This document shows positions 1-7,963 of a stretch of DNA of 15,375 nt, piece after piece (position 1 is the first letter of the stretch; each line of letters begins with the position of its first letter). Both the position numbers and the translations under genes were made by a program. Location: the NCBI GenBank assembly GCA_937937835.1, contig CALDBJ010000051.1, positions 1-15,375 of the forward strand, read 5' to 3'. A model generated the notes under the pieces. It saw only the letters and a program-made list of their open reading frames with translations, did no database searches and had not been told where the DNA came from. The stretch is from an uncultured Collinsella sp. GTDB lineage: Bacteria; Actinomycetota; Coriobacteriia; Coriobacteriales; Coriobacteriaceae.

Positions 1-1
1 T

Positions 2-1276
2 GCAGCGCTTTTTCCTCAACGCAGTATCGAACCTCGCCGAGTTCAATTACTTCCTTTTTTAGATGAAAACAATGCACTGCTTGATCATGCAGTTGTGCTT
101 TATTTCTCTGCGCCAGCGAGCTATACAGGCGAATCTGTTTTGGAAATCCAGGCTCACGGCGGCCCGGTCCTACTAAAACTTATTTTGCGGGCTGCGTTAA
201 CCAAGCTTGCGTTCTGTGGATTGAGGATTGCTGAACCAGGGGAATTCACTAAACGCGCTTTCCTTAATGGCCGTATGGATCTTACTCAGGCAGAAGCCGT
301 AAGCGGTTTGATCGATGCGGCAAGTGAGGCAGCTGCACATGCGGCAGCACGATCACTTTCTGGAGATTTTTCCAGAGAAGTTCATGCAGCAGGAGATCTT
401 CTTGATGAAGCTCGAGCTTTGTCTGAAGCTTCGCTCGACTTTCCTGAGGAAGATCTAGAAGATCTCAAAGAAAAGCAGATTTTCACTCGTGCTCGAGAAG
501 CTCAGATAAAGCTGGGGGGACTTCTTGCAAATGCACGCCGTGGGGTAGTTCTAGCTGATGGCATTACTGTTGCCTTGGTGGGAGCCCCTAATGTTGGCAA
601 ATCCAGTTTGTTGAATGCGCTTGCGGGTGATGAGGTGGCTATTGTTACGGAAATTGCTGGAACCACCCGAGACCGCATTGAACATTGGACAGCTTTTGAC
701 GGTATACCGTTGCGCATTGTTGATACGGCAGGAATGCGTGAAACAAACGATATTGTTGAGCAGAAAGGTATTGAGCGAACACTGAAAGCCATATCAGAGG
801 CTGATATCGTGCTGCATCTCGTTGATGCTTCCGGACGCATTCCGGATGATGAAGCGCTTCTTACACGAGTGAGAGAGTACGCACGTCCTGGAACTCCGCT
901 TCTCATCGTGGCCAACAAGATTGACAGTATTTCTTTAGAGCGCAGAAATGAGTACTGCGACGCCAGCATAGTTCCTATTTCAGCGAAGACTCATGAGGGC
1001 CTAGAGGCTCTCAAGGCGAGGGTCTTGGAGTACGTTGATATGACTGGTGGCACGGAAGGTGTATTTCTTGCACGAGAACGTCATCTGGAATGCCTACGTA
1101 TGGCTTCAGCTCATCTTTCAAAAGCACTTGAAATGAGTACATCTCCCTTCTGTATGATGGAGATTTTTGCCGAAGAGCTGCGTCTTGCAGGACGTGCATT
1201 AGGCGAACTTCTCGGCGAAACCGACGCAGAGGATTTGCTTGGCATTATTTTCAGCCGTTTCTGCATTGGTAAATAA
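2..1276 (+). CDS. mnmE: tRNA modification GTPase MnmE (5'-truncated by window edge)
   Basis: MnmE is a cytosolic, K+-stimulated GTPase. With MnmG it adds a (carboxymethyl)aminomethyl group to C5 of wobble uridine 34 in certain tRNAs. The frame is open from base 2, so the real start lies upstream; a GTG at 95 is internal. Codons 2-94 already encode the end of the N-terminal folate-binding domain, which leads into the conserved APASYTGE segment. The 424 visible residues lack roughly 30-35 N-terminal residues compared with the usual ~450-460. The G domain follows: GAPNVGKSSLLNAL (fragment residue ~194), GTTRD, DTAGMRET, NKID and SAK. The protein ends in the family's FCIGK tail, which carries the catalytic cysteine. 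The gene lies 29 bases upstream of mnmG, its functional partner. Function and identity are secure; only the missing start is unknown. Confidence 0.97.
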   Translation, partial: AALFPQRSIEPRRVQLLPFLDENNALLDHAVVLYFSAPASYTGESVLEIQAHGGPVLLKLILRAALTKLAFCGLRIAEPGEFTKRAFLNGRMDLTQAEAVSGLIDAASEAAAHAAARSLSGDFSREVHAAGDLLDEARALSEASLDFPEEDLEDLKEKQIFTRAREAQIKLGGLLANARRGVVLADGITVALVGAPNVGKSSLLNALAGDEVAIVTEIAGTTRDRIEHWTAFDGIPLRIVDTAGMRETNDIVEQKGIERTLKAISEADIVLHLVDASGRIPDDEALLTRVREYARPGTPLLIVANKIDSISLERRNEYCDASIVPISAKTHEGLEALKARVLEYVDMTGGTEGVFLARERHLECLRMASAHLSKALEMSTSPFCMMEIFAEELRLAGRALGELLGETDAEDLLGIIFSRFCIGK

Positions 1277-1305
1277 GTTACTTCTCTTTTTATGGGCGGT
1301 TCCCC

Positions 1306-3249
1306 ATGGACTATCCCGAAAATTTTGATGTCATTGTGATCGGTTGCGGTCATGCTGGAGCGGAGGCTGCACTTGCATCCGCTCGCATGGGTTGTAGCAC
1401 GTTGTTGGTTACTCATAATCTTGATACTGTCGGCCAGCTTTCCTGTAACCCATCGATTGGGGGAATTGGCAAAGGGCACCTTGTTAAGGAATTAGATGCT
1501 CTGGGCGGAGCCATGGGGCAGGTGACTGATGAGTCTGGTATTCAATTTCGTATCCTCAATCGTTCAAAAGGTGCGGCGGTTCATGCATCTCGAGCCCAGA
1601 TTGATCGTCAGCTGTATCGACGAGCAATGCGAAAACGGATTGAATCTCAGGAAAACCTTAAAGTTTTCCAAATGGCCGTCGATGATCTATTAGTGGAAAA
1701 TGGCTGTGCTAGAGGCGTTGTCACGAATACAGGCATTCGATTTCATTCCAAGACTGTAGTGCTATCTGCGGGAACATTTCTCAACGGTCTTGTACACATT
1801 GGGCTTGAACACTTTACTGCTGGTCGCATGGGGGATCCCGCAAGTGTGCGGTTGGGGGAACGATTGAAGGAGTTAGGGCTTCCTCAAGGTCGTCTAAAGA
1901 CAGGAACTCCATGCCGTATTGATGCTCGCACCATTGACTTCTCTCGTTGTGAAATACAGTGGGGAGATCTTAATCCCACCCCTTCTTTTTCCTTGATGCA
2001 GCCGACTGCTACTCATCCGGAACAAATGCCGTGCTGGATTACGCACACGACCCGTGAGATGCATGAGTTGATTCTTGCGAATCTAGACCGTTCGCCAATG
2101 TATGCAGGCGTTATCCAAGGTATCGGTCCGCGTTACTGTCCTTCTATAGAAGATAAAGTGAAGCGCTTTGCGGAGAAGGACAGTCATCAGGTGTTTCTTG
2201 AACCTGAAGGGATCCATGTCCGTGAGTACTATCCAAACGGCATCTCCACAAGTCTGCCTTTTGATGTGCAATTGAAGATGGTACATATGATGCCGGGGCT
2301 TGAAAAAGCACATTTAACTCGACCAGGTTATGCCATCGAATATGACTACTATGACCCTCGGGAATTAAAACGGTCCTTTGAATCTAAAGTAATGGAAGGC
2401 CTGTTCTGTGCCGGACAAATCAACGGAACAACGGGATACGAAGAAGCTGCAGCACAGGGTCTTTTGGCTGGTGCTAATGCAGCGCTTTATGCGCGTGGCG
2501 ATGATGCTTGGACACCGAGACGAGATGAAGCGTATTTGGGCGTTATGGCTGACGACTTAACGACAAAAGGCGTTACGGAGCCGTACCGGATGTTTACAAG
2601 TCGTGCCGAGTATCGCTTAAATCTTCGGGAAGATAATGCTGATACCCGTCTCACTCTTATTGGGCGTAAGTTGGGGTTGGTTGATGATGCTCGTTGGGAG
2701 TTTTTCTGTCGTAAGACAGAACGCATTGAACGAGCAATGGAGGCATTGCGTGAAACTTGGGTAAATCCCAAACTGATTGAACGGGCTGAAGCAGAACGCG
2801 TACTCGGCGTTGCCATCGAACGTGAATATTCTTTACGCAGTCTTCTCGCACGACCAAACGTGACAATGGAGAGCCTCATGACATTGAAGCGCACGGATGG
2901 TTCGCTTGCTCATGATTTCTCCGAACTCAATGAGGAAGAACAATCTCGGGTTGAAGTAGAAGTGAAATATGCTGGTTATATTGATCGGCAAAAAGATGAA
3001 ATCCAGAAGACTCTTGCAAATGAAACGCTAGTTATTCCACGAGAAATGGACTATGACCAAGTGATGGGGCTTTCATTCGAGGTACGCCAAAAACTAAAAG
3101 CGGCTCAACCTGAGACTGTAGGGCAGGCTTCTCGTATTTCTGGTGTAACTCCTGCTGCGGTGGCACTTCTTTTAGTTCATCTCAAACGTCGACATTACTA
3201 TGTTCGCGATAAAGGGACGCAACATCCAACTGTCGAGTCTCCGGAGTGA
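1306..3249 (+). CDS. mnmG: tRNA uridine-5-carboxymethylaminomethyl synthase MnmG (GidA)
   Basis: MnmG is the FAD-dependent partner of MnmE; it supplies the redox and methylene-transfer chemistry for xnm5U34 formation in tRNA. The 647-residue length is normal for the family. The N-terminal Rossmann FAD motif is visible as VIGCGHAGAEAAL (residues ~11-23). The two conserved redox cysteines are in context: Cys47 in LSCNPSIGGIGKG and Cys278 in RYCPSIEDK. TGYEEAAAQGL is the second FAD-contacting signature, and the helical C-terminal MnmE/tRNA-binding domain ends in SGVTPAAVALLLVHLKRR. The ATG at 1306 is chosen because it gives the standard start just before the FAD motif. Upstream there is only a weak GGGCGG-like ribosome site, so translation may be coupled to mnmE. 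Nothing looks damaged. Confidence 0.98.
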   Translation: MDYPENFDVIVIGCGHAGAEAALASARMGCSTLLVTHNLDTVGQLSCNPSIGGIGKGHLVKELDALGGAMGQVTDESGIQFRILNRSKGAAVHASRAQIDRQLYRRAMRKRIESQENLKVFQMAVDDLLVENGCARGVVTNTGIRFHSKTVVLSAGTFLNGLVHIGLEHFTAGRMGDPASVRLGERLKELGLPQGRLKTGTPCRIDARTIDFSRCEIQWGDLNPTPSFSLMQPTATHPEQMPCWITHTTREMHELILANLDRSPMYAGVIQGIGPRYCPSIEDKVKRFAEKDSHQVFLEPEGIHVREYYPNGISTSLPFDVQLKMVHMMPGLEKAHLTRPGYAIEYDYYDPRELKRSFESKVMEGLFCAGQINGTTGYEEAAAQGLLAGANAALYARGDDAWTPRRDEAYLGVMADDLTTKGVTEPYRMFTSRAEYRLNLREDNADTRLTLIGRKLGLVDDARWEFFCRKTERIERAMEALRETWVNPKLIERAEAERVLGVAIEREYSLRSLLARPNVTMESLMTLKRTDGSLAHDFSELNEEEQSRVEVEVKYAGYIDRQKDEIQKTLANETLVIPREMDYDQVMGLSFEVRQKLKAAQPETVGQASRISGVTPAAVALLLVHLKRRHYYVRDKGTQHPTVESPE

Positions 3250-3253
3250 TCAC

Positions 3254-3898
3254 ATGTCAGCTACCGTCATTGACCGCTCAGTTCTTACTGCAGGACTAAC
3301 TCAGCTGGGACTTACATCGAACCTAGACGTACTCAAGGGCTTTGAGAGCTACGCTGAATTACTTCTTAAATGGAATAAGGTTTACAACCTTACCGCAATC
3401 CGCAACCCTGAAGAGGTGCTTACTCATCACCTTCTGGATTCAGCAACGCTTGTTCCAGCTCTGCAGCGTTTTGTACCGGGAGTTGATACAGTGCTTGATG
3501 TTGGTTGTGGAGGTGGGCTGCCAAGCGTACCGTTAGCTTTACTACTGCCGCACGTCTCTGTGATGGGGGTTGATGCCGTTGGTAAAAAAGCAGCTTTTGT
3601 AAATCAAGTAGCCATTGAACTGGGGCTCAAGAATCTTACGGCCCGTCATGCTCGTGTTGAGAAGATGGTCGGAACATGGAAAGCGATCACAAGCCGCGCT
3701 TTTGCGTCACTGGCTGACTTTACGCACCTAACGATGCATCTTCTTGCTTCAGACGGACGTTGGCTAGCTATGAAAGGAGTGGTTCCTGAGGATGAAATAG
3801 CTGCTCTTCCCTCAAATGTCAAAGTGCTTGCTATAGAGAAGCTGGTTGTGCCTGGTCTTGAAGAGGAACGCCATCTCATCGTTCTTGGTAAGGAGTAG
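3254..3898 (+). CDS. rsmG: 16S rRNA (guanine-N7)-methyltransferase RsmG (GidB)
   Basis: RsmG uses S-adenosylmethionine to methylate N7 of a guanine in the 530 loop of 16S rRNA (G527 in E. coli numbering). The reading frame is open further upstream, with an ATG at 3200 inside mnmG. The ATG at 3254 is preferred because GGAG (3243-3246) lies seven bases before it and it gives 214 residues, close to the usual ~207. The SAM-binding loop reads LDVGCGGGLPSVPLAL; most relatives have PG where this protein has PS, a mild variation. KWNKVYNLTAI near the N terminus and ITSRAFASLADF are further family signatures. The gene starts four bases after the mnmG stop, so it is probably co-transcribed with mnmE and mnmG. 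Confidence 0.96.
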   Translation: MSATVIDRSVLTAGLTQLGLTSNLDVLKGFESYAELLLKWNKVYNLTAIRNPEEVLTHHLLDSATLVPALQRFVPGVDTVLDVGCGGGLPSVPLALLLPHVSVMGVDAVGKKAAFVNQVAIELGLKNLTARHARVEKMVGTWKAITSRAFASLADFTHLTMHLLASDGRWLAMKGVVPEDEIAALPSNVKVLAIEKLVVPGLEEERHLIVLGKE

Positions 3899-3903
3899 CT
3901 GAT

Positions 3904-4566
3904 ATGGATTTGACAGCTATGCTCGGAGCATCTTTTGTGGGGGCTTTTCTATATGCATTCACAACGCTGCTTCCTGTCATTAACCCGTTTAGCGGAGCGA
4001 TGTTCTTTGTGACGTTGACAGGACATCTCTCTGATGCTGATCGATCTTATGTAGCGGGTCGCATTGCATTGTTTTCTTTGATTATTTTGATGGTTTGTCT
4101 GTTTGCTGGACATATCATTCTTGGCTTTTTTGGTATTTCCGTTGGAGTACTTCGCTGTGCAGGCGGTATTGTGCTTTTTGCCGCAGGCTGGAATGCCTTG
4201 AACGCACCAGCACAAGATGGAACCTCAAGTCCAAAGATGGAGCTGCCTCGTTCAAGACTGAAGGCTATGGCTTTTTATCCATTCACTTTGCCGCTTACTA
4301 CGGGACCAGGAGCGATTGCAGTAACAGTTGCTATTGGCACAACACTGCCGTACAACTTTTCCAATCTGGCCGGCACAATTCTTGCAATTCTTGCTGTAGT
4401 CGCTGTGATTTGGCTCTGCTTCCGCTATGGGGACAGAGTCAGTCGAGCTGTTGGAGCTGCAGGAGCAGATGCTTTAGCTCGTATTTTTGCCTTCATTTTG
4501 ATTTGCCTTGGTGTGGCAGTCTTTTGGCAGGGCTTTACTGAGCTTTGGCTCAACTTAGGGAAATGA
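3904..4566 (+). CDS. MarC family integral membrane protein
   Basis: This is a 220-residue hydrophobic protein of the MarC/UPF0056 family (sometimes called the NAAT transporter family). About six membrane helices can be read at roughly residues 10-32, 50-72, 76-97, 123-147, 155-175 and 190-212. Family hallmarks are LLPVINPFSGAMFF in the first helix region, the ILGFFGISVGVLRCAGGIVLF segment, and LTTGPGAIAVT after the central loop. It sits in the inner membrane. The substrate is not known for most members; an early link of E. coli MarC to multidrug resistance is not a safe guide to function. AAGGAG at 3890-3895 overlaps the rsmG stop, so it is translated as part of that transcript. The family call is firm; the role is unknown. 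Confidence 0.88.
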   Translation: MDLTAMLGASFVGAFLYAFTTLLPVINPFSGAMFFVTLTGHLSDADRSYVAGRIALFSLIILMVCLFAGHIILGFFGISVGVLRCAGGIVLFAAGWNALNAPAQDGTSSPKMELPRSRLKAMAFYPFTLPLTTGPGAIAVTVAIGTTLPYNFSNLAGTILAILAVVAVIWLCFRYGDRVSRAVGAAGADALARIFAFILICLGVAVFWQGFTELWLNLGK

Positions 4567-4588
4567 ACGGTCCTATAAAAAGACCGTT
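4566..4588 (+). terminator. hairpin after the marC-like gene, weak terminator candidate
   Basis: AACGGTC (4566-4572) and GACCGTT (4582-4588) form a perfect 7-bp stem around a nine-base AT-rich loop. It begins on the last base of the marC-like stop codon. No U-run follows directly; a T-rich patch only appears at 4616-4626. It may therefore be a weak or attenuating terminator, or an mRNA 3'-end stabiliser, rather than a full stop. A TACAAT at 4602-4607 could be a -10 box for parA, but it has no convincing -35. Confidence 0.4.
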
Positions 4589-4636
4589 TGAGCAAGTTGG
4601 CTACAATTAGGCGTTCTTTTTTATTTAGACTTATCC

Positions 4637-5410
4637 ATGGCACACATCTTTTGCATTGCCAACCAGAAAGGCGGCGTCGGCAAAACGACAACAGCGGTTA
4701 ATCTTGCTGCTGCTCTCGCATTGCGTGGACAGCGTGTTCTTTTCGTTGATCTTGATCCTCAAGGCAATGGCACCATGGGGTGTGGAATCGACAAGCATGA
4801 TGTGGAGTGTTCGGTTTATCAGCTACTGTTAGGACTGAAGTCTTTCAAGGATGTTGTTCGACATAGTGAATCTGGCGGATTTGATGTGTTGCCAGCAAAT
4901 CGTGAACTCTCAGGAGCAGAGATAGAGCTGATTAGTGTGCGTGAACGAGACCAGCGTCTAAAAAAGACTTTGGCACCGCTATTGACAAACTATGATTTTG
5001 TCCTCATCGATTGTCCGCCCAGTCTTTCAATGCTCACAATGAATGCTCTTTGTTGTGCTGAAGGCGTGATTGTGCCTATGCAGTGCGAATATTTTGCATT
5101 GGAGGGGCTTACAGATCTCGTAGGATCTATTCGCCGAGTACACGCAGAAAAAAATCCAGGACTCAAGATTATTTCAATTTTGCGTGTGATGTTTGATCCT
5201 CGGCTCACACTGCAGCAACAAGTGAGTGAACAACTTAAAAATTATTTTGGCGATAAGGTTTTTAATACGATTATTCCAAGGAATGTTCGACTTGCCGAAG
5301 CGCCTAGCTATGGGAAACCGGGAGTTGTTTACGAACCATCTAGCCGCGGAGCACTAGCTTACAAAGCTTTTGCTGATGAGCTTCTAAAGCGCCTTGGCGC
5401 TCCTGTATGA
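4637..5410 (+). CDS. parA: chromosome partitioning ATPase ParA (Soj)
   Basis: ParA is a deviant-Walker ATPase. It binds nucleoid DNA non-specifically as an ATP dimer and moves ParB-parS complexes, so that new origins separate. The protein has 257 residues, normal for the chromosomal type that lacks an N-terminal helix-turn-helix. The deviant Walker A KGGVGKTT lies at residues 11-18, with signature Lys11 and Lys16. The A' motif VDLDPQGN is at 37-44, and the Walker B-like VLIDCPPS at about 121-128. The C-terminal EAPSYGKPGVVYEPSSRGA matches chromosomal ParAs. The ATG at 4637 gives the expected short N terminus but has no clear Shine-Dalgarno sequence. The last four bases overlap the first possible parB ATG. 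Confidence 0.96.
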   Translation: MAHIFCIANQKGGVGKTTTAVNLAAALALRGQRVLFVDLDPQGNGTMGCGIDKHDVECSVYQLLLGLKSFKDVVRHSESGGFDVLPANRELSGAEIELISVRERDQRLKKTLAPLLTNYDFVLIDCPPSLSMLTMNALCCAEGVIVPMQCEYFALEGLTDLVGSIRRVHAEKNPGLKIISILRVMFDPRLTLQQQVSEQLKNYFGDKVFNTIIPRNVRLAEAPSYGKPGVVYEPSSRGALAYKAFADELLKRLGAPV

Positions 5411-5418
5411 GGTTTGCT

Positions 5419-6285
5419 ATGCCTAAGAAAAAAGGCGGTCTTGGTCGCGGATTAGATGTGTTTTTTGGCGATGACGATCATCCCGGCATCCTTGAGGATG
5501 ATAGAAGTGCCAAGTTCATTGAAGTTCCCATCACGGAAGTTCGTGCCGGTCGCTATCAACCGCGCACGCAGATGGATGAAGCGGCTTTGACTGATCTAGC
5601 GGCATCTATCCGTGAACAAGGCGTCCTGAGTCCTATTCTTGTGCGTCCACTTGAGGCTGGCGGGTATGAAGTGCTGGCCGGAGAGCGTCGTCTGAGAGCA
5701 GCCAAAATTGCCGGGATGGAAACTGTTCCAGTAATTCTTAGATCGGTAAGTGATGAAAATGCCTTGGTTATAGGACTTATCGAGAATATTCAGAGGGAAA
5801 ATCTCAATCCGATTGAGGAAGCTCAGGGACTGCAGCGGCTGATTGATGAGTTTGCTTTTACGCATGAAGCCGCCGCTAAGGCGGTAGGACGTTCTCGTCC
5901 AGCCGCAAGCAATCTGCTTCGGCTTTTGACGCTCGCCGATGAAGTGAAGCGCATGGTCATGGAGGGCGAACTCGAAATGGGACATGCTCGTGCACTTTTG
6001 GGATTGGAAGGTGCGGAGCAGGCTGCCGCAGCAAAGCAGGTTGCTGCAAAACATCTTTCAGTTCGTCAAACTGAAGATCTGGTTCGCCGGTTGCTCGAAG
6101 GAGTGCAGCCTAAAAAGAAGGTAGTTATCAAGACCCGGGACAATGAACGACTTGAAGAGACCTTGGCAGACACACTTGGTGCCGTAGTAAAACTTTCTGC
6201 AAATCAGAAAGGTAAGGGGCGAATCGTGATCGAATTCTCAAGTCTTGATCAACTTCAGGGCATTGTCGATCGAATTCAAAAATAA
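5419..6285 (+). CDS. parB: chromosome partitioning protein ParB (Spo0J)
   Basis: ParB binds centromere-like parS sites, then loads and spreads as a CTP-dependent clamp; it stimulates ParA and helps recruit SMC. From the ATG at 5419 it has 288 residues. An upstream in-frame ATG at 5407 overlaps the parA stop. The 5419 start is preferred because GAGG (5409-5412) lies six bases before it and the protein then opens with the typical KKGGLGRGLDVFFG ParA-interaction motif. The CTP-binding ParB/Srx domain contains RYQPRTQ (45-51), GERR (88-91) and ENIQRENLN (122-130). A helix-turn-helix for parS lies near 143-165. The Lys-rich linker around 225-235 separates the C-terminal dimerisation domain. No parS-like palindrome was seen in this window. 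Confidence 0.96.
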   Translation: MPKKKGGLGRGLDVFFGDDDHPGILEDDRSAKFIEVPITEVRAGRYQPRTQMDEAALTDLAASIREQGVLSPILVRPLEAGGYEVLAGERRLRAAKIAGMETVPVILRSVSDENALVIGLIENIQRENLNPIEEAQGLQRLIDEFAFTHEAAAKAVGRSRPAASNLLRLLTLADEVKRMVMEGELEMGHARALLGLEGAEQAAAAKQVAAKHLSVRQTEDLVRRLLEGVQPKKKVVIKTRDNERLEETLADTLGAVVKLSANQKGKGRIVIEFSSLDQLQGIVDRIQK

Positions 6286-6311
6286 AACCGATAATTACCT
6301 ATATATAAGTA

Positions 6312-6317
6312 TATAAT
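6312..6317 (+). promoter_or_regulatory. candidate -10 box of the atp operon promoter
   Basis: A perfect TATAAT sits in a very AT-rich run (6291-6321) just after parB and about 83 bases before atpI. No good TTGACA-like -35 is found at the right distance, so the promoter may be weak, extended or activator-dependent. If used, transcription would begin near 6324, at the start of the repeats described separately. This is the only sizeable gap between parB and the atp genes, which makes it the natural place for the operon promoter. Confidence 0.4.
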
Positions 6318-6319
6318 CT

Positions 6320-6364
6320 AATACTTCAGTGGATTGTGACTGAATACTTCAAGATTTACAATCC
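6320..6364 (+). promoter_or_regulatory. overlapping direct and inverted repeats in the atp leader
   Basis: Three overlapping symmetries are visible. AATACTTCA is directly repeated at 6320-6328 and 6343-6351, a 23-base shift (about two helical turns). TTCAGT (6325-6330) and ACTGAA (6339-6344) form an inverted repeat. GGATTGT (6331-6337), which is the loop of that first inverted repeat, is complementary to ACAATCC (6358-6364). This could be a protein operator on DNA, or alternative hairpins or a pseudoknot in the leader RNA. No known motif was recognised. Confidence 0.4.
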
Positions 6365-6399
6365 GTGCCAGTCATTTTCCCTCAAGCCTCTGCAAGAGA

Positions 6400-6765
6400 A
6401 TGTTCGCCCTTTCTGATATGATGCGCGTCGTTCTCGCGCAGTATGTTGTTACATTGATTGCAGCGCTTTTCTGTACTGCAGTTTTTGGAACAGATCCCGG
6501 ACTCTCGGCGTTCCTAGGCGGCTTCTATTACGCAGCTGCAACAACGCTTCATGCATTGATTCTGCTAGGTGTCAAGAAGCTCGGATGCGGCGTTGGTGCC
6601 AATGTCGTTACTCTTCTGTTCGGGGAATTTGTGAAGGTGCTTTGCGTAATCCTGCTGCTGTTTATTACGGCGCAGCTCTATGCGAACCTGAACTGGCCCG
6701 CTTTGATTATTTCGCTGATGGCGGTGGCGAACAGCTACTTCATCCTGTTGTTTAAAAAACGCTAA
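6400..6765 (+). CDS. atpI: ATP synthase subunit I (AtpI)
   Basis: This is a 121-residue protein with four apparent membrane helices (about residues 9-29, 34-57, 66-89 and 96-117) and a basic KKR tail. It is the first gene of the atp operon, the usual place of atpI. Its family is thought to help assemble the c-ring or the Fo sector and is not a subunit of the finished enzyme. The ATG at 6400 is used, but AAGAG lies almost against it. In-frame ATGs at 6418 and 6421 are alternatives, so the start is less certain than for the neighbours. AtpI proteins are poorly conserved, so the call rests on topology and position. Confidence 0.85.
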   Translation: MFALSDMMRVVLAQYVVTLIAALFCTAVFGTDPGLSAFLGGFYYAAATTLHALILLGVKKLGCGVGANVVTLLFGEFVKVLCVILLLFITAQLYANLNWPALIISLMAVANSYFILLFKKR

Positions 6766-6777
6766 GGATAGGTCCTC

Positions 6778-7608
6778 ATGTCAATCGAGAACCCCAGTGC
6801 AACTGAATATATTCAGCACCATATGCAGCACTTGCAGTCGCTGCATCAGCAGGTGATTGTTGACTTTTCTGTCTTCAATTACGACACGCTTTTCTTCTCC
6901 ATTCTGTCTCTGCTTGTTGTCTTTTTTGTTCTTCGACTCGGCGCAAAAAAAGCTACGTCCGGTGTCCCAGGCAAAATGCAGTGCGCCGTTGAAATGCTCG
7001 TGGAAATGGTCAACAACCAGGCTAAGAGCATTGTGCATGGTGATCGCACCTATATTGCTCCTCTGGCGCTGACAGTGTTTTGCTGGGTCACGATCATGAA
7101 CTGCATTGACTTGATCCCAGTAGACTTCTTCCCGTGGCTTGCGGGTCTGGTCGGTATTAACCACCTTCGTCCACTTCCTACGGCTGATCTGAACGGTACG
7201 CTCGGTCTTTCGTTTGGTGTGCTTTGCCTTCTGTTTTATTACGGCATCAAGGTTAAGGGGTTCTCGGGCTTCATTATTGAGCTCTTCACAGCTCCTTTTG
7301 GTAAATTCCCGCTTCTGTGGCCAGTGAATCTGCTCATGAACATTATTGAGTATTTGGCCAAGTTCGTTTCTTTGGGTATGCGACTCTTCGGCAATATGTA
7401 TGCTGGTGAGCTCGTATTCTTCCTCATTGCGCTTCTCGGCGGCTATATGCTCGAGTTTGGCCTTTTCGGCGGCGCTGCAGCTGGTATTGGACAAGTCATC
7501 GCCGGTTTGGTCTGGTGGCTCTTCCATGTGCTGATTGTTCTGTTGCAGGCGTTCATTTTCATGATGCTGACCTTGGTCTATATCGGCCAGGCACACAGTA
7601 GCCATTAA
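6778..7608 (+). CDS. atpB: F1Fo ATP synthase subunit a
   Basis: Subunit a is the inner-membrane stator protein that forms the two proton half-channels against the c-ring. The protein has 276 residues, close to the E. coli length. The essential arginine is Arg202 in MRLFGNMYAGELVFF, and LLQAFIFMMLTLVYI near the C terminus holds Gln257, the equivalent of E. coli Gln252. His250 lies in the preceding helix. AAGGATAGG about six bases before the ATG at 6778 is a good ribosome site, 12 bases after the atpI stop. All channel residues that I can check are present, so the protein should work as a normal proton-type subunit. Confidence 0.98.
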   Translation: MSIENPSATEYIQHHMQHLQSLHQQVIVDFSVFNYDTLFFSILSLLVVFFVLRLGAKKATSGVPGKMQCAVEMLVEMVNNQAKSIVHGDRTYIAPLALTVFCWVTIMNCIDLIPVDFFPWLAGLVGINHLRPLPTADLNGTLGLSFGVLCLLFYYGIKVKGFSGFIIELFTAPFGKFPLLWPVNLLMNIIEYLAKFVSLGMRLFGNMYAGELVFFLIALLGGYMLEFGLFGGAAAGIGQVIAGLVWWLFHVLIVLLQAFIFMMLTLVYIGQAHSSH

Positions 7609-7615
7609 CAAACAA

Positions 7616-7665
7616 TCTCTTCGACACTTCCTTTTTTCTACTCCCTTTTTGTAAATTCTTAGGAG
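7616..7665 (+). promoter_or_regulatory. pyrimidine-rich tract plus strong ribosome site before atpE
   Basis: From 7616 to 7650, 31 of 35 bases are pyrimidines, with T6 and C3T5 runs. After a short AT stretch, AGGAG (7661-7665) lies nine bases before the atpE ATG. Established: in E. coli a U-rich sequence just upstream of atpE enhances translation, so that enough c subunit is made for its 10-15 copies per enzyme. The same job is inferred here, perhaps through ribosomal protein S1. It could also be simple low-complexity spacer. Confidence 0.5.
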
Positions 7666-7674
7666 TTCTTTCAA

Positions 7675-7917
7675 ATGACCAATGTCGCTCTCGTTGCCAT
7701 CGCCTGCGGTATCATCATCGGCCTCGGCGCCCTCGGTGCTTGCTTGGGTATCGCTCTGATGGGTTCGAAGTACCTTGAAGCCTCTGCTCGTCAGCCCGAA
7801 CTTATGGAACCGCTCCAGACGAAGATGTTCCTTCTGGCTGGCCTGATCGACGCGGCCTTCCTGATTGGCGTTGGTATCGCCATGATGTTCGCTTTTGCCA
7901 ACCCCTTCGTCGGCTAA
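7675..7917 (+). CDS. atpE: F1Fo ATP synthase subunit c
   Basis: This is the 80-residue c-ring hairpin protein of Fo, rotating in the inner membrane as protons bind and leave. Helix 1 carries the Gly-rich packing stretch (G16, G18, G21, G25). The polar loop contains the invariant Arg39-Gln40-Pro41. Helix 2 contains the proton-carrying Asp59 in LAGLIDAAFLIG. An Asp, and not the Glu plus Ser/Thr set of Na+-type rings, argues for proton coupling. The gene has the best ribosome site of the operon, a pyrimidine-rich tract ahead of it, and a strong hairpin behind it; both fit a need for high output. Confidence 0.98.
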   Translation: MTNVALVAIACGIIIGLGALGACLGIALMGSKYLEASARQPELMEPLQTKMFLLAGLIDAAFLIGVGIAMMFAFANPFVG

Positions 7918-7963
7918 TCCCTAGCCCTGGCGCAAAACGTCTTTTCTTTCAATGACGCTGTCC

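Noticed and set aside
217..225. Reverse-strand DnaA-box-like TGTGGATTG
   Set aside because: It differs from the consensus at two positions and is inside the mnmE coding region, alone.
3200..3253. Upstream ATG extension of rsmG
   Set aside because: It would overlap mnmG by 50 bases and add 18 residues not typical of RsmG; the ATG at 3254 has a good ribosome site.
5407..5418. ATG at 5407 as parB start
   Set aside because: It overlaps the parA stop and adds only four residues; the GAGG spacing favours 5419 and the protein then starts with the usual motif. It cannot be fully excluded.
4637..6285. parS centromere site near parAB
   Set aside because: I looked for the TGTTNCACGTGAAACA palindrome core by eye across the window and saw none; parS sites are often elsewhere near the origin.
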